43,613 nt of DNA from JAWXUU01 sp044426045 (GTDB taxonomy: Bacteria > Bacillota > Clostridia > Christensenellales > CAMQZB01), in the NCBI GenBank assembly GCA_044426045.1, contig JAWXUX010000015.1:1-43613 (forward strand). Reading direction: 5' to 3'. Positions within the stretch are counted from its first letter, which is position 1. Each line of letters starts with the position of its first letter. This document shows positions 5,807 through 15,032 of the stretch, piece by piece. The position numbers and the translations under genes were made by a program. The notes under the pieces are model-generated. The model had not been told where the DNA came from, did no database searches, and saw only the letters and a list, made by a program, of their open reading frames with translations.

Positions 5807-6541
5807 ATGAAAAATAAACTAATAAAATTGCAATACGCCATTGTGATATTTGCGTTCACACTGCTTGTTGGGATTGCCCTCGCATTCACAACCGACAACC
5901 CGCGATATGACCTTATTTTATCAAGCAAAAATCTGCTTATAAACGCATTTTTAACAACGATACTAATAAGTTTAATAACGCTCGTGTGCGCGTTGATTCT
6001 CGGTTTCGCACTTTGGTGCATGTCAAGATCAAAAATCACAATCCTGCGCGCGATTTCGAATGTGTTTTCCGAAATAGTGATGGGCACGCCACAACTTGTG
6101 ATGATTTTTCTTATAGTGTATCCGTTTGGCAGTTTGATAGGCTCAAACAATAAATTGGTGCTAGGCGTGGTTTCGATGATTCTTTATAACGCGCCATATA
6201 TCGCAAACGCATATGAGGCGACATCTGCAGTTGTCACAGCCGAGCAATGTGTTGTTATGGATTTATATCATTTCAAATGGTATCAAAAATATCAATACGT
6301 GATTTTGCCACAAATGGTGAAGCCATTCATACCTTCGCTGATGAACCAACTTTCAAGCGTGATAAAAACATCGTCACTACTAAACATCATCGCAATTTCT
6401 GAAATCACATATATAACAACAAGCGTGGCGACAAGAAGCTACGCAATCATTGAAGGCTATTATGTCATGTGGCTCATGTACCTTGTTGTGACAATCCCGC
6501 TGGCACTTCTAACAAAATATATCGCAAGGAGGATAGGTTGA
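5807..6541 (+). CDS. Amino-acid ABC transporter permease (HisM/GlnP type)
   Basis: 244 residues. An N-terminal TM helix, then the His/Glu/Gln permease fold beginning LLINAFLTTILISLITLVCALILGFALWCMSRS. The cytoplasmic coupling loop is recognisable (ANAYEATSAVVTAEQCVVMDLYHFKWYQKYQYVILPQ) and corresponds to the EAA motif, although the canonical glycine is not kept. It forms the membrane channel with the ATPase gene; its TGA stop overlaps that gene's ATG by one base, so the two are coupled. Confidence 0.9.
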   Translation: MKNKLIKLQYAIVIFAFTLLVGIALAFTTDNPRYDLILSSKNLLINAFLTTILISLITLVCALILGFALWCMSRSKITILRAISNVFSEIVMGTPQLVMIFLIVYPFGSLIGSNNKLVLGVVSMILYNAPYIANAYEATSAVVTAEQCVVMDLYHFKWYQKYQYVILPQMVKPFIPSLMNQLSSVIKTSSLLNIIAISEITYITTSVATRSYAIIEGYYVMWLMYLVVTIPLALLTKYIARRIG

Positions 6542-7260
6542 TGGATATTCAAATCAAAAATGTGTTTAAAAGCTATCCAAAAACAGATAAAGTTTTAAGC
6601 GATATCAGCCTAGAAATAAAAAACGCCTTCTGTGTGGGAATAATCGGCAAATCGGGCTGTGGGAAATCAACTTTTCTGCGCCAGCTTTCGGGCATAGAAT
6701 TGCCAGACAGCGGAGAAATCCAAATCGACGGAATATCGCCAATAACGCAAAAAAAGTTGTTTCAATCGAAAATAGGCGTAGTTTTCCAACAGCACAACCT
6801 TTTTCCACACCTGACAATCCATAAAAATATAACGCTGATACTAGAAAAAATTCTAAAACAAAGCAAAGAAGTCGCAAGCAGAAGAGCAGACGAAGTTTTG
6901 AAACAGCTGTTTATATTTGAAGAAAAAGATAAAAAGCCAAACGAAATTTCGGGTGGTCAGGCTCAGCGTGCATCAATCGCGCGCGCACTTTCCACAAATC
7001 CTCAACTGATATTTCTCGACGAGCCAACAGCATCCCTTGACCCACTTCTCACAAGCGAAGTTCTAAAGGCGGTTCAACAGTTGAAAAGCGAGGGGATAAA
7101 CTTCATATTTGTAACCCACGAAATCGCATTTTTGAAAGAATTCGCCGATTATGTAATCTTTATGGAGAAGGGAAAAATTTGCGAACATGGCGTAATTTCG
7201 CGCCTTCAAAATCCAGAAACTAAACAGTTGCAAGATTTCTTGAAAACAGAAGGTAAATAA
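6541..7260 (+). CDS. Amino-acid ABC transporter ATP-binding protein
   Basis: 239 residues from the ATG at 6541, which follows AGGAGGATAGGTTG; the longer open frame from 6469 runs inside the permease gene. Walker A GKSGCGKST (36-44), Q-loop QQHNLFPHLT, signature ISGGQAQR in place of LSGGQ, Walker B LIFLDEP, D-loop SLD and switch histidine in THE. It powers uptake through the preceding permease and lipoprotein. A hairpin terminator closes the operon. Confidence 0.93.
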   Translation: MDIQIKNVFKSYPKTDKVLSDISLEIKNAFCVGIIGKSGCGKSTFLRQLSGIELPDSGEIQIDGISPITQKKLFQSKIGVVFQQHNLFPHLTIHKNITLILEKILKQSKEVASRRADEVLKQLFIFEEKDKKPNEISGGQAQRASIARALSTNPQLIFLDEPTASLDPLLTSEVLKAVQQLKSEGINFIFVTHEIAFLKEFADYVIFMEKGKICEHGVISRLQNPETKQLQDFLKTEGK

Positions 7261-7279
7261 AAAACAATAAAAACTATCT

Positions 7280-7330
7280 AGGACACTTTTAAAAAATCCC
7301 CCTCACAAAATTTTAGAAGTGTCCTTTATT
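7280..7330 (+). terminator. Terminator after the amino-acid ABC operon
   Basis: AGGACACTT (7280-7288) pairs with AAGTGTCCT (7317-7325), then TTATTTT. The stem can extend inward through TTAAAA/TTTTA. Confidence 0.75.
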
Positions 7331-7380
7331 TTGCCGAAAAATTTTACATAAAAAATGTAATCTATATTTTCAAAATTTCC

Positions 7381-7434
7381 TTGACAAACACTATATATGG
7401 TGTTATTATAGTAAAGCACCACTATATCTAGTGG
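7381..7434 (+). promoter_or_regulatory. nrdDG promoter with two NrdR boxes
   Basis: TTGACA (7381-7386), 17 bp, TATTAT (7404-7409). NrdR box 1 ACACTATATATGGTGT (7388-7403) fills the spacer exactly; box 2 CCACTATATCTAGTGG (7419-7434) lies just after the expected start site. The two 16-bp boxes start 31 bp apart, three helical turns, the usual NrdR arrangement. The repressor gene nrdR is at 32341-32805 in this window. Confidence 0.93.
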
Positions 7435-7487
7435 TTCAAATCGAAAAATCGTACTAAATCGTATTATATGTCGAACTTGGGGGAAAA

Positions 7488-9641
7488 ATGAAAGTAATAA
7501 AAAGAAATGGGGAAGAAGTTGAATTTGACGGCAGTAAAATCGCTGACGCGATAGAAAAAGCCAACACAAACGTCGCGGAAAACGGCATGCTTCAACCTGA
7601 AGATATTGAATATGTAACAAAAAAAGTGGTTATCGCTTGCGAAAGAATGAACCGCTCGCTTGAAGTGGAAGAAATCCAAGACATGGTGGAAAACCAACTG
7701 ATGGCACTTGGCGTGCACGAGCTCGCACGCGCCTATATCACATACCGTTATAAACGCAACATGATTCGTCAAACAAACACAACTGATGATAAAATCTTGA
7801 GCCTTATTGAATGCGTGAACGAAGAAGTGAAACAAGAAAACTCAAACAAAAATCCAACCGTGAACAGCGTTCAACGTGACTATATGGCGGGGGAAGTTTC
7901 AAAAGATCTCACTCGCAGAATGCTTTTGTCGCCAGAAGTGACGCAAGCCCACGACGAGGGTATCATCCATTTCCACGATATGGACTATTTCGCGCACCAC
8001 ATGCACAACTGCGACCTTGTCAACCTTGAAGATATGCTTGGAAAAGGCACTGTGATAAGTGGCACAATGATTGAAAAACCACACAGCTTTTCAACAGCGT
8101 GCAACATCGCAACACAAATCATCGCGCAAGTTGCCTCATCTCAATATGGCGGACAAAGCATAAGCCTAGCTCACCTCGCACCTTTTGTCAATGTTTCAAG
8201 GGAAAAAATCAAAAAAGAAGTGCAAATCGAGCTTGAAGGATTGAACGCAAGCGAAGAAAAAATCTCGCAAATCGTTGAAGCAAGACTCAAAAAGGAAATC
8301 AAAAAAGGAATCCAAACAATTCAATACCAAGTTGTGACACTCATGACAACAAACGGACAAGCACCTTTTGTCACAGTGTTTATGTATCTTGGTGAAACAA
8401 AATCACAGCAAGAAAAAGACGATATGGCGCTTATCATTGAAGAAACAATCACCCAAAGACTTCAAGGCGTGAAAAACGAACACGGCGTTTGGGTGACACC
8501 AGCTTTCCCAAAACTCATCTATGTTTTGGAAGAAGATAACATCCACGAGGACAGCAAATATTTTTATTTGACACAGCTTTCAGCAAAATGCACAGCAAAA
8601 CGCCTCGTGCCAGATTATATCTCAGAAAAAGTCATGAAAAACTTGAAAGAGGGCAACTGTTTCCCTGTTATGGGTTGCAGATCAGCGCTCACGCCATGGA
8701 AAGATGAAAATGGCGAATATAAATTTTACGGCAGATTCAACCAAGGCGTTGTAACTCTTAACCTAGTTGACGTGGCACTCACATCGCACGGCGATATCGA
8801 CAAATTCTGGGAAGTCATGGAAGAAAGGCTTGGTCTTTGTTACAGAGCACTTATGGAGCGTCACAATAGGCTCAAAGGCACAGTTTCCGACGTCGCACCA
8901 ATCTTGTGGCAAAACGGCGCAATCGCACGCCTTGCCCCAGGCGAAACAATCGACAAACTGCTTTACGGCGGATATTCAACAATCTCGCTAGGCTATGCGG
9001 GGCTTTATGAATGCGTGAAATATCTCACGGGCTGTTCTCACACCGCAGAAGGCGGAAAAGAGCTCGCAATCGCAATCATGACAAGAATGAACGAGGCTTG
9101 CGAAACGTGGAAAGAAGAAACGTCAATCGGCTTTGGAATATACGGCACACCGCTTGAAAGCACAACCTATAAATTCGCAAAATGCTTGCAAAAACGTTTT
9201 GGCATGATAAAAGGCATAACAGACAGAAGCTACATCACAAATTCATATCACGTCCATGTCACAGAAGAAATCGATGCTTTCTCAAAATTGATGTTTGAAA
9301 GCAATTTCCAAGCTCTTTCAACAGGTGGTGCGATTTCATATGTGGAAGTGCCAAACATGCAAGACAACATTCCTGCGGTTCTTGAAATCATGAAATTCAT
9401 ATATGACAACATCATGTATGCCGAACTAAACACAAAAAGCGACCACTGCCAAAAATGTAGCTACGACGGCGAAATCATGATAGTTGAAGACGGCGGAAAA
9501 CTTGTTTGGGAATGTCCGAATTGCGGTAACCGCGACCAATCAACAATGAACGTCGCAAGAAGAACGTGCGGATATATCGGCACTCAATATTGGAACCAAG
9601 GCAGAACAAAAGAAATCAAAGACAGAGTTTTGCACCTATAA
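7488..9641 (+). CDS. nrdD: Anaerobic ribonucleoside-triphosphate reductase, class III
   Basis: 717 residues, the usual length. It reduces ribonucleoside triphosphates to deoxy forms for DNA synthesis without oxygen. An ATP-cone allosteric domain lies at 1-90 (KVIKRNGEEVEFDGSKI). The glycyl-radical barrel follows with the active-site cysteine in VMGCRSAL. The C-terminal zinc site is C654, C657, C676, C679 and the radical glycine is G695 in RTCGYIG. The oxygen sensitivity of this enzyme fits a strict anaerobe. It forms an operon with nrdG, 24 bp downstream, under NrdR control. Confidence 0.98.
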   Translation: MKVIKRNGEEVEFDGSKIADAIEKANTNVAENGMLQPEDIEYVTKKVVIACERMNRSLEVEEIQDMVENQLMALGVHELARAYITYRYKRNMIRQTNTTDDKILSLIECVNEEVKQENSNKNPTVNSVQRDYMAGEVSKDLTRRMLLSPEVTQAHDEGIIHFHDMDYFAHHMHNCDLVNLEDMLGKGTVISGTMIEKPHSFSTACNIATQIIAQVASSQYGGQSISLAHLAPFVNVSREKIKKEVQIELEGLNASEEKISQIVEARLKKEIKKGIQTIQYQVVTLMTTNGQAPFVTVFMYLGETKSQQEKDDMALIIEETITQRLQGVKNEHGVWVTPAFPKLIYVLEEDNIHEDSKYFYLTQLSAKCTAKRLVPDYISEKVMKNLKEGNCFPVMGCRSALTPWKDENGEYKFYGRFNQGVVTLNLVDVALTSHGDIDKFWEVMEERLGLCYRALMERHNRLKGTVSDVAPILWQNGAIARLAPGETIDKLLYGGYSTISLGYAGLYECVKYLTGCSHTAEGGKELAIAIMTRMNEACETWKEETSIGFGIYGTPLESTTYKFAKCLQKRFGMIKGITDRSYITNSYHVHVTEEIDAFSKLMFESNFQALSTGGAISYVEVPNMQDNIPAVLEIMKFIYDNIMYAELNTKSDHCQKCSYDGEIMIVEDGGKLVWECPNCGNRDQSTMNVARRTCGYIGTQYWNQGRTKEIKDRVLHL

Positions 9642-9665
9642 TCTGCCCCCAAAAAAAGGAGAAAC

Positions 9666-10181
9666 ATGAACTACGGCGAAATCAAAACGCACGATATTGC
9701 AAATGGCGAGGGTATTCGCGTTTCGCTTTTCGTGTCTGGTTGCAGGCACGCTTGCAAGGGTTGTTTCAACGCGGCAGCATGGGACTTTGCCTACGGCGAG
9801 AAGTTTAATAAAACCGCCGAAGAAAGGCTGTTTTTGGCACTAGATAAAAGCTATATCAAAGGTCTTTCCCTTCTTGGTGGCGAGCCGATGGAGCGAGAAA
9901 ACCAAGCTGAAATTTTCGAAATTTTAAGAAAGTTCAAAGCCCGCTTTCCGCATAAAGATGTGTGGTGCTATTCAGGCTACACCTTTGAACAGCTGAAAAA
10001 AGGCGGAGTTGCCAACTTTGAAAACACCGATGAAATTCTCAAAATGATAAACGTGCTTGTGGACGGCAAATTTGTTGAAAGTGAAAAAGATATCACGCTG
10101 AAATTCCGCGGTTCAAAAAATCAACGCGTGTTGAGCCTTGAAAATGGCGAAATAAAATGCGAGCTTTTCAAAGTGCAATAA
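9666..10181 (+). CDS. nrdG: Anaerobic ribonucleotide reductase activating protein
   Basis: 171 residues. A radical SAM enzyme that installs the glycyl radical on NrdD. The 4Fe-4S motif is C26, C30, C33 (CRHACKGC, a Cx3Cx2C), followed by FN and the LLGGEP motif near residue 60. ATG 9666 follows AAAAAAGGAGAAAC. It is the second gene of the nrdDG operon and ends before a hairpin terminator. Confidence 0.97.
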   Translation: MNYGEIKTHDIANGEGIRVSLFVSGCRHACKGCFNAAAWDFAYGEKFNKTAEERLFLALDKSYIKGLSLLGGEPMERENQAEIFEILRKFKARFPHKDVWCYSGYTFEQLKKGGVANFENTDEILKMINVLVDGKFVESEKDITLKFRGSKNQRVLSLENGEIKCELFKVQ

Positions 10182-10234
10182 AACACGTGAAAACACAATA
10201 AAAGACAATAAAAAACAATAAAAAACATAAAATC

Positions 10235-10268
10235 AAAGGTGTCCGAATTTTTTTGGATGCCTTTTTTT
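10235..10268 (+). terminator. Terminator after nrdDG
   Basis: AAAGGTGTCC (10235-10244) pairs, with two G-T pairs, with GGATGCCTTT (10255-10264), followed by TTTT. The preceding 50 bp are almost only A-rich repeats of the type AATAAAA. Confidence 0.75.
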
Positions 10269-10338
10269 ACCGCTATGTAATAAAGCAAAAATAAAAATAA
10301 AAATCGCAAAAACCACCCCACCTGTGCGACTAAAATGC

Positions 10339-10367
10339 TTGCATACTAGTTAAAAGCCATGTATAAT
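10339..10367 (+). promoter_or_regulatory. Promoter of the ABC exporter gene
   Basis: TTGCAT (10339-10344), 17 bp, TATAAT (10362-10367). It stands 39 bp before the TTG start codon of the exporter. Confidence 0.75.
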
Positions 10368-10405
10368 ATTACTAGGGAAAACCCGAATTTTGGAGGGAAT
10401 ATAAA

Positions 10406-12187
10406 TTGCAAACAGTAAATGAAAATAAAATGGAAAAGAAAAGAAGGCGAAACGTGATGGTGCGTTTTGCGCCTTATTTTTCAAAATATAAAGGCGTTCT
10501 GATAATGGACTTGCTTTGCGCCGCACTCACAACAGGTTGCGCGCTCGTGCTTCCAATGATAGTTCGCGAAATCACAAACACAGCACTTTATGATTTTGAC
10601 AGCCTAACGCTTCAAATGGTGCTAACGCTTGGCGGATATTATATGTTTTTGCGACTACTCGATGCGTTTGGCACGTTTTATATGGCGTCAATCGGGCACA
10701 TCATGGGCTCACGAATGGAAACTGATATGCGTGAAGATTTGTTCAAGCACATGCAAAGCCTTTCGTTTGGCTTTTATGCCGAAACAAAGGTGGGTCAGCT
10801 TATGTCCCGCATCACAACCGACCTTTTTGACGTGACGGAATTTGCCCACCACTGCCCAGAAGAATATTTTATAGCGCTAGTGAAAATCCTTGGCGCGTTT
10901 ATCATTCTTTGCACAATCAACGTGCCACTCACGCTGATGATTTTCGTGGTGGTGCCACTCATGCTTTATGTTGCGTGCAAATTCAATCATAAAATGAAAT
11001 CAATTTTCAGAAAACAACGCACACAAGTTGGCGAGATTAACTCTCAAGTTGAAGATAGCTTGCTTGGAATCCGCGTTGTGAAATCGTTTGGGGCAGAAGA
11101 CGTGGAAATTGAAAAATTCAAAGCTAATAACAACGTGTTTTTGGGAATCAAAAAACGTTCCTACACAATCATGGGCGGTTTTGAATCAACAAACAGACTT
11201 TTCGACGGTTTGATGTATTGCGTTGTCCTTATTGGCGGTGCAATTGCCATGATGAACGGCGCAATCAACGTTGCGGATTTTTCAGCATTTTTATTATATG
11301 TCGCAACGCTTATCGAATCAATAAGAAGGGTGGTTCAATTCACCGAACAATTCCAACGCGGTGTGACTGGCGTTGAAAGATTTTTTGAAATTATGGACGT
11401 AGAACCTGAAATAAAGGACAGCGAAAACGCTGGCGAGCTTGGCTTTACCAAAGGCAATATCGATTTTGAAGACGTGTCATTTTGTTATAGCGACGGCGAC
11501 ACTGAAGTTCTTTCAAAAATCAACCTCAACATCAAAAGTGGCGAAAACGTGGCACTTGTTGGACCTTCTGGCGGTGGCAAATCAACCCTTTGCAACCTTA
11601 TCCCAAGGTTTTATGACGTGACGGGCGGAAGTATCAAAATCGACGGAAAAGATGTCCGTGATTTGACGCAAAAATCACTTCGCGACCAAATTGGATTTGT
11701 GCAACAAGATGTCTATCTTTTCGGTGGCACAGTTTTCCAAAACATTGAATATGGCAAAATCGGCGCGAGCCGTGAAGAAATTGTGGAAGCTGCAAAACTT
11801 GCGGGTGCACACGATTTTATTTCACAACTAAAGGAAGGATACGACACATATGTTGGCGAGCGTGGCGTGAAACTTTCGGGCGGTCAAAAGCAAAGAATTT
11901 CAATCGCGAGAGCGTTCTTGAAAAATCCGCCAATCCTTATCCTTGACGAAGCGACTTCCGCCCTCGATAACGAAAGCGAACGCCTCGTTCAAGCGTCCCT
12001 TGAAGCACTTTCAAAAGGCAGAACAACATTCACAATCGCCCATCGCCTCACAACAATCAAAAACGCAGGTCAAATCCTCGTGTTAACAGATAAAGGCGTG
12101 GAAGAACAAGGCACCCACAAAGAACTCATGCAAAAAGGCGGAATCTATCACAACCTTTACAGCGCATATAAAGAAATGACAGAATAA
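10406..12187 (+). CDS. ABC exporter, fused membrane and ATPase domains (MsbA/MDR type)
   Basis: 593 residues, a half-transporter that would act as a dimer to export lipids, drugs or peptides. I take the TTG at 10406 as start because GGAGGG lies 8 bp upstream; the next ATG is at 10431. Six TM helices span about 30-310. The ATPase domain follows, with Walker A GPSGGGKST (386-394), signature LSGGQKQR, Walker B ILILDEATSALD and H-loop AHRLTTI. There is no neighbouring partner half, so a homodimer is likely. The substrate cannot be told. Confidence 0.92.
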   Translation: MQTVNENKMEKKRRRNVMVRFAPYFSKYKGVLIMDLLCAALTTGCALVLPMIVREITNTALYDFDSLTLQMVLTLGGYYMFLRLLDAFGTFYMASIGHIMGSRMETDMREDLFKHMQSLSFGFYAETKVGQLMSRITTDLFDVTEFAHHCPEEYFIALVKILGAFIILCTINVPLTLMIFVVVPLMLYVACKFNHKMKSIFRKQRTQVGEINSQVEDSLLGIRVVKSFGAEDVEIEKFKANNNVFLGIKKRSYTIMGGFESTNRLFDGLMYCVVLIGGAIAMMNGAINVADFSAFLLYVATLIESIRRVVQFTEQFQRGVTGVERFFEIMDVEPEIKDSENAGELGFTKGNIDFEDVSFCYSDGDTEVLSKINLNIKSGENVALVGPSGGGKSTLCNLIPRFYDVTGGSIKIDGKDVRDLTQKSLRDQIGFVQQDVYLFGGTVFQNIEYGKIGASREEIVEAAKLAGAHDFISQLKEGYDTYVGERGVKLSGGQKQRISIARAFLKNPPILILDEATSALDNESERLVQASLEALSKGRTTFTIAHRLTTIKNAGQILVLTDKGVEEQGTHKELMQKGGIYHNLYSAYKEMTE

Positions 12188-12208
12188 AAACCCAAAAGGA
12201 GAAACAAC

Positions 12209-12574
12209 ATGAAATTTAAAATGGTTCACTATAACTATAACGTAAAAAATCTTGAAAAAAGTATGGAATTTTATCAAAAAGCACTTGGTCTTTCTGAGCA
12301 AAGAAGAAAAGAAGGGGACGGCTTCACTCTTGTTTATATGGGAAATGACGAAACAGATTTTGTTTTGGAACTAACTCACATCCAGTCACATCCCGAGGCT
12401 TATAATCTTGGCGAAAACGAAATCCACCTCGCTTTCAGAGCCGACGATTTCGATGCCGCACACGCACTTCACAAGGAAATGGGCTGTATTTGTTACGAAA
12501 ACGAAAAAATGGGCATCTATTTCATCAGCGATCCCGACGGTTATTGGCTAGAAATCGTGCCAGCGAGAATGTAA
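12209..12574 (+). CDS. VOC-family protein, glyoxalase I-like
   Basis: 121 residues with the beta-alpha-beta-beta-beta repeats of the vicinal oxygen chelate fold. Possible metal ligands are H8 (MVHYNYNV), E55 (FVLELTHI), H75 (EIHLAF) and E116 (YWLEIVPA), the glyoxalase I set H/E/H/E. It is therefore probably a lactoylglutathione-lyase-like enzyme that handles methylglyoxal or a related aldehyde; the thiol used in such anaerobes is unknown. Preceded by AAAAGGAG. Its stop TAATG overlaps the next start. Confidence 0.87.
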   Translation: MKFKMVHYNYNVKNLEKSMEFYQKALGLSEQRRKEGDGFTLVYMGNDETDFVLELTHIQSHPEAYNLGENEIHLAFRADDFDAAHALHKEMGCICYENEKMGIYFISDPDGYWLEIVPARM

Positions 12575-12756
12575 TGAAAAGCGCAATTCCACAAGACCCA
12601 ATGATGCTTTTAAGCTTTGTGAATATGAAACTTCGCGACTTTTATAATAATTTAGACGCACTTTGCGATGATATGGATATATCAAAAGAAGAATTAACAT
12701 CAAAACTTGCAACCGCGGGATTTGAATATAACAGCGAGCAAAATAAATTTTGGTAA
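12574..12756 (+). CDS. DUF4250 family small protein
   Basis: 60 residues, MKSAIPQDPMMLLSFVNMKL, then RDFYNNLDALCDDMDISKEELTSKL, matching the DUF4250 pattern of Firmicutes. The start overlaps the stop of the VOC gene by one base (TAATG), so it is translationally coupled; the longer open frame from 12490 lies inside that gene. Function is unknown. The fold is predicted helical. Confidence 0.85.
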   Translation: MKSAIPQDPMMLLSFVNMKLRDFYNNLDALCDDMDISKEELTSKLATAGFEYNSEQNKFW

Positions 12757-12804
12757 ATTGCAATAAAAATGTACGAACTTCGTTAAAAAATATATCAATT
12801 TTAT

Positions 12805-12833
12805 TTGCCACAAGAAAAACTTTGTGATATAAT
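12805..12833 (+). promoter_or_regulatory. Promoter of the FNT-family gene
   Basis: TTGCCA (12805-12810), 17 bp, TATAAT (12828-12833), 50 bp before the start codon. Confidence 0.75.
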
Positions 12834-12882
12834 TATTCAAGTTAGAAAAAAATTACAAAATCTTTAAAAGAGGGCACAAAAA

Positions 12883-13566
12883 ATGGAAACGGCAACACAA
12901 GCAGAAAAACAGCCACAATCGCACGGCGGACACGACTATAAATCAGTATTTTTGAAAGCGATCCTTGCGGGGATGATGATTGCAATCGGCGCATCAGCGT
13001 ATCTTGGAATTGAAAACCACTATATCGGCGCGGCACTTTTCACAATCGGACTTTTTTCAATCTACACACTTGATTTTTATCTTTACACAGGCAAGGTTGG
13101 ATACCTTCTTGAAGATAAAGATATTCTCAAAATCGTGATAATTTGGATTGGCAACTTTGTTGGTGTTGTGACAATCGCTTTTTTGGTTTTGCAAACTCGC
13201 ATGACAGAAACAACGTCAATCGTTGAAAACGCAATCCATTATGCCGAAGTGAAACTTGGCGATTCAAGCTATGTCAGCTTGTTTGTTCTTGGCATTTTTT
13301 GCGGAATAATGATGTTTCTTGCGGCGGTTTCTTTCAAATCAACGCAAAACACCCACAACTCTGTTGGCGGATATATCGGGCTTTTCCTTTGCGTTATGAT
13401 TTTCATGCTTCTTGGCTTTGAACACAGCATTGCAAATATGTTTTATTTCACAATCGCTGCCGCGTGGAGCGGTCACGCCGTTGTTGCAATCTTGGTGGTG
13501 ACACTAGGAAACGCAGTCGGCGGACTTCTTATAAACGTGATTTCGCTTGGAATTGCAAAACACTAA
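12883..13566 (+). CDS. Formate/nitrite transporter (FNT) family channel
   Basis: 227 residues, six predicted TM helices. The first two (VFLKAILAGMMIAIGASAYLGIENHYIGAALFTIGLFSIYTLDFYLYTGKVGYLL) follow the FNT pattern, and the C-terminal VAILVVTLGNAVGGLLIN matches the last helix with its GN(A/x)xGG motif. FNT channels carry formate, nitrite or hydrosulfide. The N-terminus is polar (ETATQAEKQPQSHGGHD). In an anaerobe formate is the likely substrate, but no pyruvate formate-lyase gene is adjacent. Single-gene transcription unit. Confidence 0.82.
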   Translation: METATQAEKQPQSHGGHDYKSVFLKAILAGMMIAIGASAYLGIENHYIGAALFTIGLFSIYTLDFYLYTGKVGYLLEDKDILKIVIIWIGNFVGVVTIAFLVLQTRMTETTSIVENAIHYAEVKLGDSSYVSLFVLGIFCGIMMFLAAVSFKSTQNTHNSVGGYIGLFLCVMIFMLLGFEHSIANMFYFTIAAAWSGHAVVAILVVTLGNAVGGLLINVISLGIAKH

Positions 13567-13610
13567 AGAAAACTTCTAAAAATTTTTAAATAAGAAAAGC
13601 AAGAAATTCA

Positions 13611-13638
13611 AAAGAGTGATTAAGTTCGCTCTTTTTTT
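13611..13638 (+). terminator. Terminator after the FNT gene
   Basis: AAAGAGTGA pairs with TCGCTCTTT (one G-T pair), loop TTAAGT, followed by TTTTTT. Confidence 0.75.
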
Positions 13639-13663
13639 ATACCCTCAGCACCCCTTAAATCCA

Positions 13664-13693
13664 TTGACTTTAAGAGTTAGGTGGTGATATGAT
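13664..13693 (+). promoter_or_regulatory. Promoter of the cinA cluster
   Basis: TTGACT (13664-13669), 18 bp, TATGAT (13688-13693), 45 bp before the cinA start. Confidence 0.6.
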
Positions 13694-13738
13694 AAAAGCA
13701 GTGGCAAAAGCCACACTCAAAAGGAAAGGAGCGTTATT

Positions 13739-14968
13739 ATGAACGTAGAAATAATATCAGTTGGAACGGAAATTTTGCTTGGCGATATTGTGAATTCCGA
13801 TGCACAAATGCTTTCAAAGGAGCTTGCAAAACTAGGGCTCAATGTCTATTTTCACACTGTGGTTGGCGACAATCCAAAAAGGCTTGAAGAGGCACTGAAT
13901 ATCGCGAAAAATCGTGCAAAAATCATCATCACAACGGGCGGTCTTGGACCAACATATGACGATCTCACAAAAGAAATCATCGCAAAAACTTTCCAAAAGG
14001 AAATGGTATTTGACGAAATCGCATTTGATGCAATCAAAAACCACTTCACTAAATGTGGAATTGCAATGACAGGCAACCAAAAAAAGCAAGCCATGCTTCC
14101 TGAAGGTTGCACAACTTTTTATAATAAATGGGGAACAGCCCCAGGCTGCGGTTTCAAATCGGGGGATAACCACGTTTTGATGCTTCCGGGCCCACCAAAG
14201 GAATGCGAGCCAATGTTTATCCACTGTGGCGTGCCGTATCTTTTGGGACTTTCGGAAGGGGTTATTCATTCAGTTAATCTCAAAATGTTTGGAATTGGCG
14301 AAGCACAAGCGGAAGAGATTTTGCGAGATAAAATGCTAGCCTACACAAACCCAACAATCGCGCCCTATGCAAAACAAGGTCAGTGCCTTGTCCGCGTGAC
14401 AGCAAAAGCTGAAAACCTTGAAAAAGCGGTGGAAATGATTGCCCCCGTGAAAGAGGAAATATATAATCTCGTTGGCGAATATATCTACACCGAAACAGAT
14501 AAATCCCTCGAAGAAGTGGTCATTGAAAAATTGATAGAAAAAAACATCACGCTCTCGTGCGCGGAATCATGCACGGGCGGGTTCATTTCAAAACGAATCA
14601 CAGATATCTCTGGCGTGTCACAAATTTATATGGGCGGTGTCTGCACCTATTCAAACCAATCAAAACAAACACTTCTCGGCGTGAAAAAAGAAACGCTTGA
14701 AACCTTTGGCGCAGTATCAGAAGAAACAGCAAAAGAAATGGCAAAAGGGGTCGCAACAGCACTAGGCACAGATATCGGCGTGTCAACAACAGGCGTTGCC
14801 GGTCCAACTGGTGGCACAACCGAAAAACCACTTGGGCTAGTTTATGTGTGCGTATATTTTAAAGGCGAGTACACAATAAGAAAACTCGAAGGCTTCAGAA
14901 ACCGTGGCACAACAAGACTGAAAGCAGTCTACACAGCCTTTGATATAATAAGAAATTTGATAAAATAA
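13739..14968 (+). CDS. cinA: CinA-family protein (molybdopterin-binding / NMN deamidase domains)
   Basis: 409 residues, full length. The N-terminal MoCF_biosynth/COG1058 domain starts EIISVGTEILLGDIVNSDAQ and holds TTGGLGPTYDD and LPGPPKEC; it acts as an ADP-ribose pyrophosphatase in studied homologues. The C-terminal CinA domain (about 255-405) has SCAESCTGGFISKRITDISG and TTGVAGPTGG, the NMN deamidase signature. CinA recycles NMN to nicotinate mononucleotide. PnuC, a nicotinamide-riboside-type importer, lies 2.3 kb downstream on the same strand, a possible functional link. RBS AAAGGAGCG. Confidence 0.95.
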   Translation: MNVEIISVGTEILLGDIVNSDAQMLSKELAKLGLNVYFHTVVGDNPKRLEEALNIAKNRAKIIITTGGLGPTYDDLTKEIIAKTFQKEMVFDEIAFDAIKNHFTKCGIAMTGNQKKQAMLPEGCTTFYNKWGTAPGCGFKSGDNHVLMLPGPPKECEPMFIHCGVPYLLGLSEGVIHSVNLKMFGIGEAQAEEILRDKMLAYTNPTIAPYAKQGQCLVRVTAKAENLEKAVEMIAPVKEEIYNLVGEYIYTETDKSLEEVVIEKLIEKNITLSCAESCTGGFISKRITDISGVSQIYMGGVCTYSNQSKQTLLGVKKETLETFGAVSEETAKEMAKGVATALGTDIGVSTTGVAGPTGGTTEKPLGLVYVCVYFKGEYTIRKLEGFRNRGTTRLKAVYTAFDIIRNLIK

Positions 14969-15032
14969 ATAAAAAATAAGAAAAAAGAAAAAGTAAAAAG
15001 CAAAAGAAAATAAGCAACTAAAGAGGAACAAG

